This document shows, one piece after another, positions 40,091-49,017 of a stretch of DNA of 64,000 nucleotides. The DNA comes from Microbacterium festucae. GTDB taxonomy: Bacteria; Actinomycetota; Actinomycetes; Actinomycetales; Microbacteriaceae. Position 1 is the stretch's first letter. The number at the start of each line of letters is the position of its first letter. The position numbers and the translations under genes were made by a program. A model generated the notes under the pieces. The model worked only from the letters and a program-made list of their open reading frames with translations, was not told the DNA's origin and did no database searches. The stretch lies in contig NZ_JAOEFC010000002.1 of assembly GCF_025421715.1 (NCBI RefSeq), positions 186,001-250,000 on the forward strand, given 5' to 3'.

Positions 40091-42049
40091 ATGTCACTGC
40101 TGTCGTCGATCTCGGGTCCGCGCGACCTGGACGCGCTGTCTGCCGCCGAACTGCAGCAGCTCGCGCAGGAGGTGCGCGACTTCCTCATCGAGAACGTCGC
40201 CCGCACCGGCGGGCATCTCGGCCCGAACCTCGGCGTGGTCGAACTGACGATCGCGATGCACCGGGTGTTCGACTCGCCGGCCGACCCGTTCGTCTTCGAC
40301 ACCGGTCACCAGTCCTACGTGCACAAGCTCCTCACCGGCCGTCAGGACTTCTCGCAGCTGCGCTCCCGCGGCGGCCTCGCCGGCTACCCGCAGCGCTCCG
40401 AGAGCGAGCACGACGTCGTGGAGTCCTCGCACGCGTCCAGCTCGCTGAGCTGGGCCGACGGCATCTCGCGCGCCCTGGCGCGCACCGGCCGTGCCGACCG
40501 CCACGTCGTGGCCGTCGTCGGCGACGGCTCGCTCACCGGCGGAATGACGTGGGAGGCGCTCAACAACATCTCCGACGACAACGACCGCAACCTGGTCATC
40601 ATCGTCAACGACAACGGCCGCTCCTACGCGCCCACCATCGGCGGCATGGCGCGCTACCTCAACCGCGTGCGCACCACCGACGGCTACGAGAACCTGCGCC
40701 GCGGCTCCGACTCGTTCTTCCGGCGCCTGGGCCCTCCCGGCCGGGCGCTCTACCGCGGCGTCCGCGGCGGCACCCACGGGTTCCTGTCGCGCTTCGTCAA
40801 CAACGAGGCGCTCTATTCCAACCTCGACATCAAATACCTCGGTCCCGTCGACGGGCACGACCTGCCGACCCTCATCGAGACGCTCGAGCTGGCGAAGTCC
40901 TACGGTGCCCCGGTGATCGTGCACACGATCACCGAGAAGGGCCGCGGCTACGAGCCCGCCCGCAACGACGAGGCCGACCAGTTCCACGCCGTCGGCAAGA
41001 TCGACCCCACCACGGGCGAACCGCTGGGCGCTGCCGATGCCGTCGCGTGGACCGACGTGTTCGCCGAGTCGCTGGTGGCCGCGGGCGACGAGCGCGACGA
41101 CATCGTGGCGATCACCGCGGCGATGCTGCGACCCACCGGGCTGCAGCCGTTCGCGCAGCGCTTCCCCGACCGCGTGTTCGATGTCGGCATCGCCGAGCAG
41201 CACGCCGTGGCATCCGCCGCCGGCCTCGCCTTCGGCGGCCTGCACCCCGTCGTCGCCATCTACGCGACCTTCATGAACCGCGCGTTCGACCAGGTGACGA
41301 TGGACGTCGCCCTGCACCGCGCCGGCGTCACCTTCGTGCTCGACCGTGCCGGGGTCACCGGCCCCGACGGCCCGAGCCACCACGGCGTCTGGGATCTCGC
41401 GATGCTCCAGCTCGTCCCCGGCATCCGCATCGCCGCACCGCGTGACGCGGAGCGGCTGCGCGAGGAGTTCGCCGAGGCCATCGCCGTCGAGGACGGTCCC
41501 ACGGTCGTGCGCTTCCCGAAGGGCGCGGTGGCCGCCGACCTCCACGCCGTCGAGCGCCTGCCCGACGGTGTGGACGTGCTGACCCGCAGCGGCGGCGAGG
41601 ACGTGCTCATCGTGGCCATCGGCCCCATGGCCCACACCGCCATCGCCGTGGCCGAGCGCCTCGCGGCGCAGGGCATCGGCGCCACCGTGATCGACCCGCG
41701 CTGGGTCGTGCCCGTGCAGCCGTCGGTCGTCGACCTCGCCGCGCGTCACCGTCTCGTGATCACCATCGAAGACGGCATCCGCGTCGGCGGCATCGGCACC
41801 CGCGTGCGCCAGGTGCTGCGCGAGGCCGGCGTCGACACCGCGGTGGACGAGCTGGGTGTGCCCGACGAGTTCATCGACCACGCCTCGCGCGAGCAGATCC
41901 TCGCCGACGCCGGGCTCACCCCCGCCAAGATCGCCCACGACGTGGTCGCCCAGGTGCTCGGCACCCGCATCCCCGTCGCCCGGCCGTCCGCCGACGCCGA
42001 GGGCGTGTGGGCGCTGCCGGATGCCTCTGAGGAGCACCGCCCGCGCTGA
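40091..42049 (+). CDS. dxs: 1-deoxy-D-xylulose-5-phosphate synthase
   Basis: This thiamine-diphosphate enzyme performs the first step of the MEP isoprenoid pathway (pyruvate + glyceraldehyde 3-phosphate). It has 652 residues. The N-terminal ThDP motif VVGDGSLTGGMTWEALNNISD is followed by NDNGRSYAPTIG. TGHQSYVHKLLTGR is the substrate/cofactor-binding segment, and the second domain has DVGIAEQHAVASAAGLAFGG and DGPSHHGVWDLAML. The ATG follows AAAGGTGTCGG; TAGACT at 40052-40057 is a plausible -10 giving a short leader. It lies alone between the acnA terminator and pepN. The dxs-rnd-DUF3000 vicinity is also conserved in mycobacteria. Confidence 0.97.
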   Translation: MSLLSSISGPRDLDALSAAELQQLAQEVRDFLIENVARTGGHLGPNLGVVELTIAMHRVFDSPADPFVFDTGHQSYVHKLLTGRQDFSQLRSRGGLAGYPQRSESEHDVVESSHASSSLSWADGISRALARTGRADRHVVAVVGDGSLTGGMTWEALNNISDDNDRNLVIIVNDNGRSYAPTIGGMARYLNRVRTTDGYENLRRGSDSFFRRLGPPGRALYRGVRGGTHGFLSRFVNNEALYSNLDIKYLGPVDGHDLPTLIETLELAKSYGAPVIVHTITEKGRGYEPARNDEADQFHAVGKIDPTTGEPLGAADAVAWTDVFAESLVAAGDERDDIVAITAAMLRPTGLQPFAQRFPDRVFDVGIAEQHAVASAAGLAFGGLHPVVAIYATFMNRAFDQVTMDVALHRAGVTFVLDRAGVTGPDGPSHHGVWDLAMLQLVPGIRIAAPRDAERLREEFAEAIAVEDGPTVVRFPKGAVAADLHAVERLPDGVDVLTRSGGEDVLIVAIGPMAHTAIAVAERLAAQGIGATVIDPRWVVPVQPSVVDLAARHRLVITIEDGIRVGGIGTRVRQVLREAGVDTAVDELGVPDEFIDHASREQILADAGLTPAKIAHDVVAQVLGTRIPVARPSADAEGVWALPDASEEHRPR

Positions 42050-42105
42050 GGCGGCTCTCACGTGCGGCGGCGGGGTCACGGCGGGTGACGTGCCAGCATG
42101 GAGGG

Positions 42106-44613
42106 ATGAGCTCCGCCGACCTGCGCCGTGACGAGACCGCCGACCGTGCCCGGCACATCCGACTCGAGACGGTCGAGGTCGACCTCGATCTGCGCGGCGC
42201 CGGCGATGCGGGACAGGACACCTTCCCCACCACCTCCACCCTGACCTTCGCGGCCGATGCCGACACCACCTGGATCGACTTCCTCGGCGCGGCCGTCGAC
42301 GAGGTGCTCGTCAACGGCGAGGCGCACCCGGTGGACTGGGACGGCGCCCGCATCCGGGTGAGCGGACTGACCGCCCGCACCACCGTCACCGTGCGGGCGC
42401 GCGGCGTGTACAGCCGCTCGGGCGAGGGACTGCACCGCTTCCGCGACCCGGTCGACGGCGAGGTGTACCTCTACACGCAGTACGAGCCGGCCGACGCGCG
42501 CCGCGTGTACCCGGTGTTCGAGCAGCCCGACCTGAAGGCGCGGTGGTCGATGCGGGTGTTGGCACCCGCCGCGTGGACGGTGCTCTCCAACGGCGCGGCG
42601 CTCTCGCAGGAGCCCGTCGACGGCGGCATCCGCACCGTGTTCGCGCCCACGCTGCCGCTGCCGAGCTACATCACCGCCGTCGCCGCCGGCCCCTATCACC
42701 GGGTCGACGGCGCGTGGGAAGGGCCCGAGGGGACGGTCGCGCTGGGCGTGCTCTGCCGCGCGTCACTCGCGCCGCACCTCGACGCCGACGAGATCCTCGA
42801 CATCACCCGCCGGGGCCTCGGCTTCTTCGGCGAGGCCTTCGGGTCGGTCTATCCGTGGGGCAAGTACGACCAGATCTTCGTGCCCGAGTACAACCTGGGG
42901 GCGATGGAGAACCCCGGCCTGGTGACCTTCACCGAGGCCTATGTGTTCCGTGGTGCGGCCACCGCCGCCCAGCGCGAGGGACGGGCCAACACGATCCTGC
43001 ACGAGATGGCGCACATGTGGTTCGGTGACCTCGTCACGATGCGCTGGTGGGACGACCTGTGGCTCAAGGAGTCGTTCGCCGACTACATGGGCGCCCACGC
43101 CTCGGTGGCCACCGGCCTCTACCCCGACGCCTGGGTGACCTTCGCCAGCCGCCGGAAGGCGTGGGCGTACGAGCAGGATCAGCTGCCCACGACCCACCCC
43201 ATCGTCGCCGACATCCCCGACCTCGAAGCCGCGAAGCTCAACTTCGACGGCATCACCTATGCCAAGGGCGCCGCCGTGCTGCGGCAGCTGGTCGCCTTCG
43301 TCGGCGACGACGAGTTCTTCGCCGGTGCACGCCGGTACTTCGCCGACCACGCCTACGGCAACACGACCCTCGCCGACCTGCTCACGGCGCTCGAGCACGC
43401 CTCGGGTCGCGACCTGTCGGCGTGGAGCGCGGCGTGGCTGCAGACCACCGGCATGTCGCAGATCGCCGTCGAGCGCACCGGCGACGGCCTGGCCGTCGTG
43501 CAGACCGACCCCCGTCCGCACCGCTTCCGCATCGGATGCTACGACCTCGACCGGGGCGCGCTGTCGCGGCGCGACAGCATCGAGGTCGACATCGCCGCAG
43601 CCCGCACCCCTGTCGCAGACGCGGACGTCCCGGGCGCCGGCGCGCCGGCGCTGATCGTCCCCAACGACGACGACCGCACCTACGCGAAGGTGCGCCTCGA
43701 CGACCGGTCGCTGGATGCCGTCGCCCAGGGCCTGTCGACCCTCGACGACGCGCTGACGCGCGCGGTGATCCACGCCGCCCTGTGGAACGCGGTGCGCGAC
43801 GGCGACCTCCCGGTCACCCGCTATCTCCAGATCATCGGGGCCCATGCCGCCGCGGAGCCCAACGTCGGGCTGCTCGCCGACGCGCTCGCCCACACCGGCT
43901 ACGCCCTGGCCCACTACGCGGCGCCCGACGCGCGCACGGCCGCCGCCGACGCCTGGCTCGACACCGCCTGGAGCGCCCTCCACCGCGCCGCCCCCGGCAG
44001 CGACGCCCAGCTGGCCTGGGCGCGCGCCGTCGGCGCCGCGGCCACCGTCTCGGCGGCGCGTGCGCCCGAGATCCGCGCGATCCTGCGGGGCGGGCAGCCG
44101 GCGCCTGCCGGCCTGCCCCTCGACCCCGAGCTGCGGTGGAGCTGGCTGCTGGCGCTGGCCACCACCGGGCACGCCGATGCGGCTGACGCCGACGCCGAAC
44201 TCGCCCGCGACGACACCGCGAAAGGACGCCTCGGCCACCGTGCCGTGCTGGCCGCCCGACCCGATGCCGCCGTGCGCGCCGCCGCGTGGACTGCGGCGTG
44301 GGAGGACCACGCGCTGTCCAACGACGAACTGGATGCCGTCATCACCGGCATCCGTTCGGGCGGTCGTCGTGATCTCATCGCCGCATTCGACGACGACTAC
44401 TTCGCGCGCATCGACGAGGTGTGGCGCCGGCGCAGCATCGAGATCGCGCGGCGTCTGGTGCGGGGACTGTTCCCCGCCGCCGCCTCCACCGAGGCCGCCG
44501 ACGCCTGGCTGTCGGCGCATGCCGACGCACCCGGGGCGCTGCGCCGCATCGTGATCGAGCAGCGCGACGGCCTCGCGCGCGACCTGCGCGTGCGGGCGGC
44601 GCAGCCGCGCTGA
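42106..44613 (+). CDS. pepN: Aminopeptidase N (M1 family)
   Basis: This zinc metallo-aminopeptidase has 835 residues. The exopeptidase motif is LGAMENPG and the zinc site is H299-E300-x-x-H303 in HEMAHMWFGD, with the third ligand in WLKESFADYMGA. QTDPRPHRFRIG begins the beta-sandwich after the catalytic domain. The C-terminal part is the ERAP1-like helical domain typical of actinobacterial PepN. The ATG at 42106 (MSSADLRRDE) was preferred over a GTG seven codons earlier; AGCAT lies 6 nt before it, suggesting a leaderless message, although GGAGGG also touches the start. It follows dxs by 56 bp. Confidence 0.95.
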   Translation: MSSADLRRDETADRARHIRLETVEVDLDLRGAGDAGQDTFPTTSTLTFAADADTTWIDFLGAAVDEVLVNGEAHPVDWDGARIRVSGLTARTTVTVRARGVYSRSGEGLHRFRDPVDGEVYLYTQYEPADARRVYPVFEQPDLKARWSMRVLAPAAWTVLSNGAALSQEPVDGGIRTVFAPTLPLPSYITAVAAGPYHRVDGAWEGPEGTVALGVLCRASLAPHLDADEILDITRRGLGFFGEAFGSVYPWGKYDQIFVPEYNLGAMENPGLVTFTEAYVFRGAATAAQREGRANTILHEMAHMWFGDLVTMRWWDDLWLKESFADYMGAHASVATGLYPDAWVTFASRRKAWAYEQDQLPTTHPIVADIPDLEAAKLNFDGITYAKGAAVLRQLVAFVGDDEFFAGARRYFADHAYGNTTLADLLTALEHASGRDLSAWSAAWLQTTGMSQIAVERTGDGLAVVQTDPRPHRFRIGCYDLDRGALSRRDSIEVDIAAARTPVADADVPGAGAPALIVPNDDDRTYAKVRLDDRSLDAVAQGLSTLDDALTRAVIHAALWNAVRDGDLPVTRYLQIIGAHAAAEPNVGLLADALAHTGYALAHYAAPDARTAAADAWLDTAWSALHRAAPGSDAQLAWARAVGAAATVSAARAPEIRAILRGGQPAPAGLPLDPELRWSWLLALATTGHADAADADAELARDDTAKGRLGHRAVLAARPDAAVRAAAWTAAWEDHALSNDELDAVITGIRSGGRRDLIAAFDDDYFARIDEVWRRRSIEIARRLVRGLFPAAASTEAADAWLSAHADAPGALRRIVIEQRDGLARDLRVRAAQPR

Positions 44614-44647
44614 CCGCGGGGGAGCGGCGCCGGCCGGTGCGGCGTGC

Positions 44648-45364
44648 TCAGGCGCTGCGCACGAGCGAGACCGCGGCGCCCCACTCCGCCGGCAGGGCGC
44701 TCATCGCCTCGGCGCCCGCGGTGCGGCCGCTGATGGCCTCGGCGAGCAGGTAGCCGTCGGTGAGGGCGTCGCCGGTGACGACCACCGACAGCAGTTCGAT
44801 GCCGCACGCCGCCCGCACCTGTGCGGCGCAGGCGTCGACGACCGCGGCCGACAGGTCGAGGTTGCCGGGCAGTGCGGTGCCGCCCTGGGTGCGCACGAGG
44901 TCGCGCAGCGTCGCCCCGACGATGTTGCCGACCCGCTCCTTCACGTTGACCACGTCGAGCTCGAACACCCGCAGATCGTGGCCGGTCACGATCGGTCGCC
45001 AGTCGAACGACGCGTGCACCAGGTGCTGATGCCCGGCGGCGCCGGTGAGCTGGCGCGGGGGAAGGTCGGTCGAGCGCACGCGCGCATCGACGCGGCGGTA
45101 CCACGCGAGGATCGGGAAGACCGGGTGCGAGCCCGGTCGCAGCACGAGCACCTCACCGGCCTCACCGCGCCCCGGGCGGCTGCGGCGGCGGATGATCGGC
45201 TTGCCGTTGCGTGTGCGGATCGCCGCCTCGCCCTCGTCGATGGTGACGATGAGGATCTTGAACAGCGCCGGCACCACCAGCAGCACGGTGAGCACCGCGC
45301 CGCCGGTCTTGATCAGCGCGTTCATGTTGCCGGTCCCGAACAGCGACGTGATCGACTCGATCAT
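44648..45364 (-). CDS. SPFH/Band 7-like membrane protein
   Basis: The protein has 238 residues. An N-terminal hydrophobic segment lies at about 17-40 (LIKTGGAVLTVLLVVPALFKILIV). It leads into TIDEGEAAIRTRNGKPI, the start of an SPFH domain, then GEVLVLRPGSHPVFPILAWYRRVDAR, and VNVKERVGNIVGATLRDLVRTQGG, which matches the SPFH helical part. A C-terminal AACGIELLSVVVTGDALTDGYLLAEAISG is equally typical. The long flotillin coiled coil is missing, so it is a short member. The role is unknown (membrane microdomain or protease scaffold in other families). It converges with pepN. Confidence 0.78.
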   Translation of the reverse strand: MIESITSLFGTGNMNALIKTGGAVLTVLLVVPALFKILIVTIDEGEAAIRTRNGKPIIRRRSRPGRGEAGEVLVLRPGSHPVFPILAWYRRVDARVRSTDLPPRQLTGAAGHQHLVHASFDWRPIVTGHDLRVFELDVVNVKERVGNIVGATLRDLVRTQGGTALPGNLDLSAAVVDACAAQVRAACGIELLSVVVTGDALTDGYLLAEAISGRTAGAEAMSALPAEWGAAVSLVRSA

Positions 45365-45505
45365 CCGGTCCGCCTCCGCGTGAGAGCCCCGCTCATGCCC
45401 TCAGGATGCCGGGTCGTCGGCAGCGCGCAGTGCACAACGGCCCTCGTGCGCGATCTGTTCACCCAGAGTTCCCGCCCCGGCGGGCAGCCGGTCGCCTCCA
45501 CGCCC

Positions 45506-45541
45506 GAGCGGGGCCCCGGACCGTGGTCCGGAGCCCCGCTC
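45506..45541 (-). terminator. Hairpin terminator of the fadA-fadB transcript
   Basis: A 17-bp imperfect stem GAGCGGGGC..CGGACC / GGTCCG..GCCCCGCTC encloses the loop GT, 45 bp beyond the fadB stop. Upstream (45365-45505) no gene is visible. Confidence 0.75.
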
Positions 45542-45585
45542 GGAGGGCCGGGCGCTCGAGGGCGGCCGCGGTGTCAGCCCGTGTC

Positions 45586-47730
45586 TCAGCCGACGACGCC
45601 GCGGATCTGCGGAGTGTGGAACGTGCCTTCGAACACCCGCTCCGACGCGCCCTCGCGGTCGAGGTACGGCGTGGCGCCGCCGTCGATGAACGGCCAGCCG
45701 GCGCCGAGGATGAGGCACAGGTCGATGTCCTCGACCTCGGGGACGACGCCTTCGTCGAGCATGAGGCGGATCTCCTGGGCGAGGCCGTCCTGCACGCGGC
45801 GCAGGATCGTCTCGGCGGAGGCCGGGGTCTGCCCGACGTGGCCCTTGAGCACCTTCTCGGCGGCCTTGGTGAAGCCGGTGACCCGGCCGCCCTTGTCCTT
45901 CTCGACGACCGCATCGAGCTCTGCCAGCGCGTGGAAGTTCTCGTTCGCGTAGAACCGGTCGGGGAAGGCGCGCACCATCGTGTCCTGCACGTGGGCGGCG
46001 ACCTTCCAGCCCACCAGGTCGATCAGCTGGAACGGGCCCATCGGCAGCCCGATCGGACCGAACGCCTTCTCGACGTCGGCCACCGGGGTGCCCTCGTACA
46101 CGGCGCGCGCCGCTTCGCCCATGACCTTCGCCAGCAGCCGGTTCACGACGAAGCCGGGGGCATCGGCGGTGAGCACCGCGTTCTTGCCCAGTCCCTTGGC
46201 GACCACGAACGCGGTCGACAGCGCGGCCTCGCCGGTCGCCGGGGTCTTCACGATCTCGATGAGCGGCATCACCGCCACCGGGTTGAAGAAGTGGAAGCCG
46301 ACGAGCCGCTCGGGGTGGGCGAGCTTCGCACCGATCTCCTCGACCGACAGCGACGAGGTGTTGGTGGCCAGCACCGCATCCTCGGCGATGATCTGCTCGA
46401 TCTCGGCGAAGACGGCCTGCTTGACCCCGACCTCCTCGAACACGGCCTCGATGACGAAGTCGCAGTCGGCGTAGAGGCTCTTGTCGGTGGTGCCGGTCAC
46501 CAGCGCGCGCAGGCGGTTGGCGGCGTCGGCATCCAACCGGCCCTTGGCCTCCAGCTTGCCGATCTCGTCGTGGATGTAGGCGACGCCCTTGTCGACGCGG
46601 GCCTGGTCGAGGTCGGTGATGAGCACCGGAACCTGCAGCTTGCGCACGAACAGCAGCGCGAACTGGCTCGCCATGAGGCCCGCACCGATGATGCCGACCT
46701 TCGCGACCTTCTTGGCCAGCGCTTTGTCGGGGGCGCCCACCGGGCGCTTGGCCCGCTTCTGCACGAGGTCGAACGCGTACATGGACGCCGCGAACTGGTC
46801 ACCGGTCACGAGGTCGGCCAGTGCCTCGTCTTCGCGGGCGAAGCCCTCGGCCTTCGTGCCGCCCTTGGCCTTGTCGAGCAGGTCGAGCGCGACGTAGGGG
46901 GAGCGGGGGACCGTGCCGATCTTCGACTCGAGCATGCCGCGGGCCACCTTGATGGCGATGGGCCACTTGGTGAGGCGTTCGATCTTGCCCGGCTCGTTCT
47001 TGCGCACCACCTTGTGGTCGCCGGTGAGCACGCGGTCGGCCCACCGCAGCGAGTCTTCGAGGTAGCTCGCCGCGGGGAAGATCGCGTCCATGATCCCGAG
47101 CTCGTAGGCCTGCGCGGGCTTGAGCACCCGGTTCTGCTTGAGCGGGTTCGAGACGACGACCTCGAGGGCGTTCTCGATGCCGATGAGGTTCGGCAGCAGG
47201 TAGGCGCCGCCCCAGCCGGGGATGATGCCGAGGAACACCTCGGGCAGCGCGATCGCCGCGGCCGAGGCGTCGACGGTGCGATAGGTGGAGTTGAGCGCGA
47301 TCTCGAGGCCGCCGCCCAGGGCGAGGCCGTTGACGAACGCGAACGAGGGCACACCCAGCTCGGACAGCTTGCCGAGCACGTGGTGGCCGAGCTGCGCGAT
47401 CAGCTTGGCGTTGTCGCGCGAGCCGACGTTGCTGACCTCGCTGAGGTCGGCGCCGGCGGCAAGGATGTACTGCTTGCCGGTGATGCCGACGGCGTCGATC
47501 TCACCCGACGCCGCCCGGGCGGCGAGGCCGTCGAGCGTGGCGCCGAGCGCCGTGAGGGTGGCGGGGCCCAGCGTGTTCGGACGCGTGTGGTCGCGGCCGT
47601 TGTCGAGGGTGATGAGGGCGAGCACCTTGCCGCTGGCGAGGGTGATGTCGCGCACCGGCGACTGGGTCACCACCTCGGTGTCGGACAGGGCCAGCAGGGG
47701 AGTGAAGTCGATCTGGTCGTAGTTCGTCAT
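45586..47730 (-). CDS. fadB: Fatty-acid oxidation multifunctional protein (enoyl-CoA hydratase / 3-hydroxyacyl-CoA dehydrogenase)
   Basis: This protein carries out the hydration and oxidation steps of beta-oxidation. It has 714 residues. The N-terminal crotonase domain (about 1-300) contains GKQYILAAGADLSEV and VNGLALGGGLEIALNSTYR, followed by PEVFLGIIPGWGGAYLLPNLIG. The NAD-binding fold starts VAKVGIIGAGLMASQFALLF. The dehydrogenase active region is GFHFFNPVAVMPLIEIVKT, with NRLLAKVMGEA and a final 3HCDH domain (GPIGLPMGPFQLIDLVGW). The ATG is 11 bp downstream of the thiolase stop, so fadA-fadB form an operon in the usual actinobacterial order. Confidence 0.95.
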   Translation of the reverse strand: MTNYDQIDFTPLLALSDTEVVTQSPVRDITLASGKVLALITLDNGRDHTRPNTLGPATLTALGATLDGLAARAASGEIDAVGITGKQYILAAGADLSEVSNVGSRDNAKLIAQLGHHVLGKLSELGVPSFAFVNGLALGGGLEIALNSTYRTVDASAAAIALPEVFLGIIPGWGGAYLLPNLIGIENALEVVVSNPLKQNRVLKPAQAYELGIMDAIFPAASYLEDSLRWADRVLTGDHKVVRKNEPGKIERLTKWPIAIKVARGMLESKIGTVPRSPYVALDLLDKAKGGTKAEGFAREDEALADLVTGDQFAASMYAFDLVQKRAKRPVGAPDKALAKKVAKVGIIGAGLMASQFALLFVRKLQVPVLITDLDQARVDKGVAYIHDEIGKLEAKGRLDADAANRLRALVTGTTDKSLYADCDFVIEAVFEEVGVKQAVFAEIEQIIAEDAVLATNTSSLSVEEIGAKLAHPERLVGFHFFNPVAVMPLIEIVKTPATGEAALSTAFVVAKGLGKNAVLTADAPGFVVNRLLAKVMGEAARAVYEGTPVADVEKAFGPIGLPMGPFQLIDLVGWKVAAHVQDTMVRAFPDRFYANENFHALAELDAVVEKDKGGRVTGFTKAAEKVLKGHVGQTPASAETILRRVQDGLAQEIRLMLDEGVVPEVEDIDLCLILGAGWPFIDGGATPYLDREGASERVFEGTFHTPQIRGVVG

Positions 47731-47741
47731 CGGGGTCAGCC

Positions 47742-48944
47742 TCACTTCTTCTTGCCGTTGTAGTGGGGGTTCTCCCAGATGACCGAGCCGCCCTGGCCGA
47801 GCCCGACGCACATCGCGGTGAGGCCGTAGCGCACGTCGGGGCGCTCGGCGAACTGCGCGGCGAGCTGGATCATCAGACGCACGCCCGATGCGGCCAGCGG
47901 GTGCCCGAGGGCGATCGCGCCGCCCCACTGGTTGACGCGGGGGTCGTCGTCGGCGATGCCGAAGTGGTCGAGCAGCGAGATCACCTGGATGGCGAAGGCC
48001 TCGTTGAGCTCGAACAGACCGATATCGGAGATCGACAGCCCCGCCTTGCGCAGGGCCTTCTCGGTGGAGGGGATCGGGCCGATGCCCATGATCTCCGGCT
48101 GCACGCCGGCGAAGGCGAACGACACCAGGCGCATCTTGGGGGCCAGGCCCAGCTCCTTCACGGCGCCGCCGCCGGCCAGCAGCGACATGGTCGCGCCGTC
48201 GGTGAGCGGCGACGAGGTGCCGGCGGTGACCCGTCCGTGGGGACGGAACGGGGTCTTCAGCGCGGCGAGGTCGGCCATCGTCGTCTGCGGACGGCGACCC
48301 TCGTCGACCGTCGCGAGGCCCCAGGCGCCCTCGGCGTCCTTGACGGCCACCGGCACCAGGTCGGGCTGGAACCTGCCGGCGTCGTAGGCGGCCTGCGCCT
48401 TGTGCTGGCTCAGCATCCCGAACCGGTCGGAGCGCTCTTTGGTGAGGTGCGGGAACCGGTCGAAGATGCGCTCGGCGGTCACGCCCATGTTCAGCGCGCC
48501 CGGGTCGACCATGCGCTCGGCGACGAAGCGGGGGTTGGGGTCGGCGTTGCCGCCGATGGGGTAGTGGCCCATGTGCTCGACACCGCCGGCGAGGGCGACG
48601 TCGTACATCCCGACGCCGATGGCGCCCGCCATCGTGGTGACGCTGGTCATCGCGCCGGCGCACATCCGGTCGATCGCGAAGCCGGGCACGGTCTGCGGAA
48701 GACCGGCGAGGATCGCGACCGAGCGTCCCAGGGTGAGACCCTGTTCGCCGGTCTGGCTCGTCGCGGCGATCGCGACGTCGTCGACGCGATCGGCGGGGAC
48801 GTTCGCGTTGCGCTCCATCAGACCGATGGTGGCCTTCACCGCCAGGTCATCGGAGCGGGTGTTCCAATACATGCCCTTCTCGCCGGCACGCCCGAAAGGG
48901 GTACGTACGCCGTCGACGAAGTAGACGTCCGAGAGCTCGGCCAC
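47742..48944 (-). CDS. fadA: Acetyl-CoA acyltransferase (thiolase)
   Basis: This enzyme performs the final thiolytic cleavage of beta-oxidation. It has 400 residues. The nucleophile is C95 in DRMCAGAMTSV. The His loop is NQWGGAIALGHPLAASGVR and the second catalytic Cys is in AMCVGLGQGGSVIWE, with NEAFAIQVI before it. GTG at 48944 (VAELSDVYFVDGVRTPFGRAG) was chosen because thiolases begin at this point and GGAGG lies just upstream; the frame is open for 43 further codons without similarity. It is the first gene of the fadAB operon, 73 bp downstream of the rnd stop. Confidence 0.95.
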   Translation of the reverse strand: MAELSDVYFVDGVRTPFGRAGEKGMYWNTRSDDLAVKATIGLMERNANVPADRVDDVAIAATSQTGEQGLTLGRSVAILAGLPQTVPGFAIDRMCAGAMTSVTTMAGAIGVGMYDVALAGGVEHMGHYPIGGNADPNPRFVAERMVDPGALNMGVTAERIFDRFPHLTKERSDRFGMLSQHKAQAAYDAGRFQPDLVPVAVKDAEGAWGLATVDEGRRPQTTMADLAALKTPFRPHGRVTAGTSSPLTDGATMSLLAGGGAVKELGLAPKMRLVSFAFAGVQPEIMGIGPIPSTEKALRKAGLSISDIGLFELNEAFAIQVISLLDHFGIADDDPRVNQWGGAIALGHPLAASGVRLMIQLAAQFAERPDVRYGLTAMCVGLGQGGSVIWENPHYNGKKK

Positions 48945-49017
48945 ACTGCCTCCAGAGATTTGGGATCTAGTCCAGCCTAAGGTGAGACTGAGTCCCGCGA
49001 AATCGGTTGGCTCGAGT

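Noticed and set aside
42085..42105. Upstream GTG start for pepN
   Set aside because: The extra seven residues (MTCQHGG) are not typical, and AGCAT with a 6-nt gap supports ATG 42106.
42763..44520. 585-codon minus-strand frame opposite pepN
   Set aside because: GC-shadow of the M1 peptidase; no family resemblance and biased composition.
45365..45505. Small gene between the SPFH gene and the terminator
   Set aside because: Frames exist but none has a plausible start, ribosome site or recognisable product; treated as spacer.
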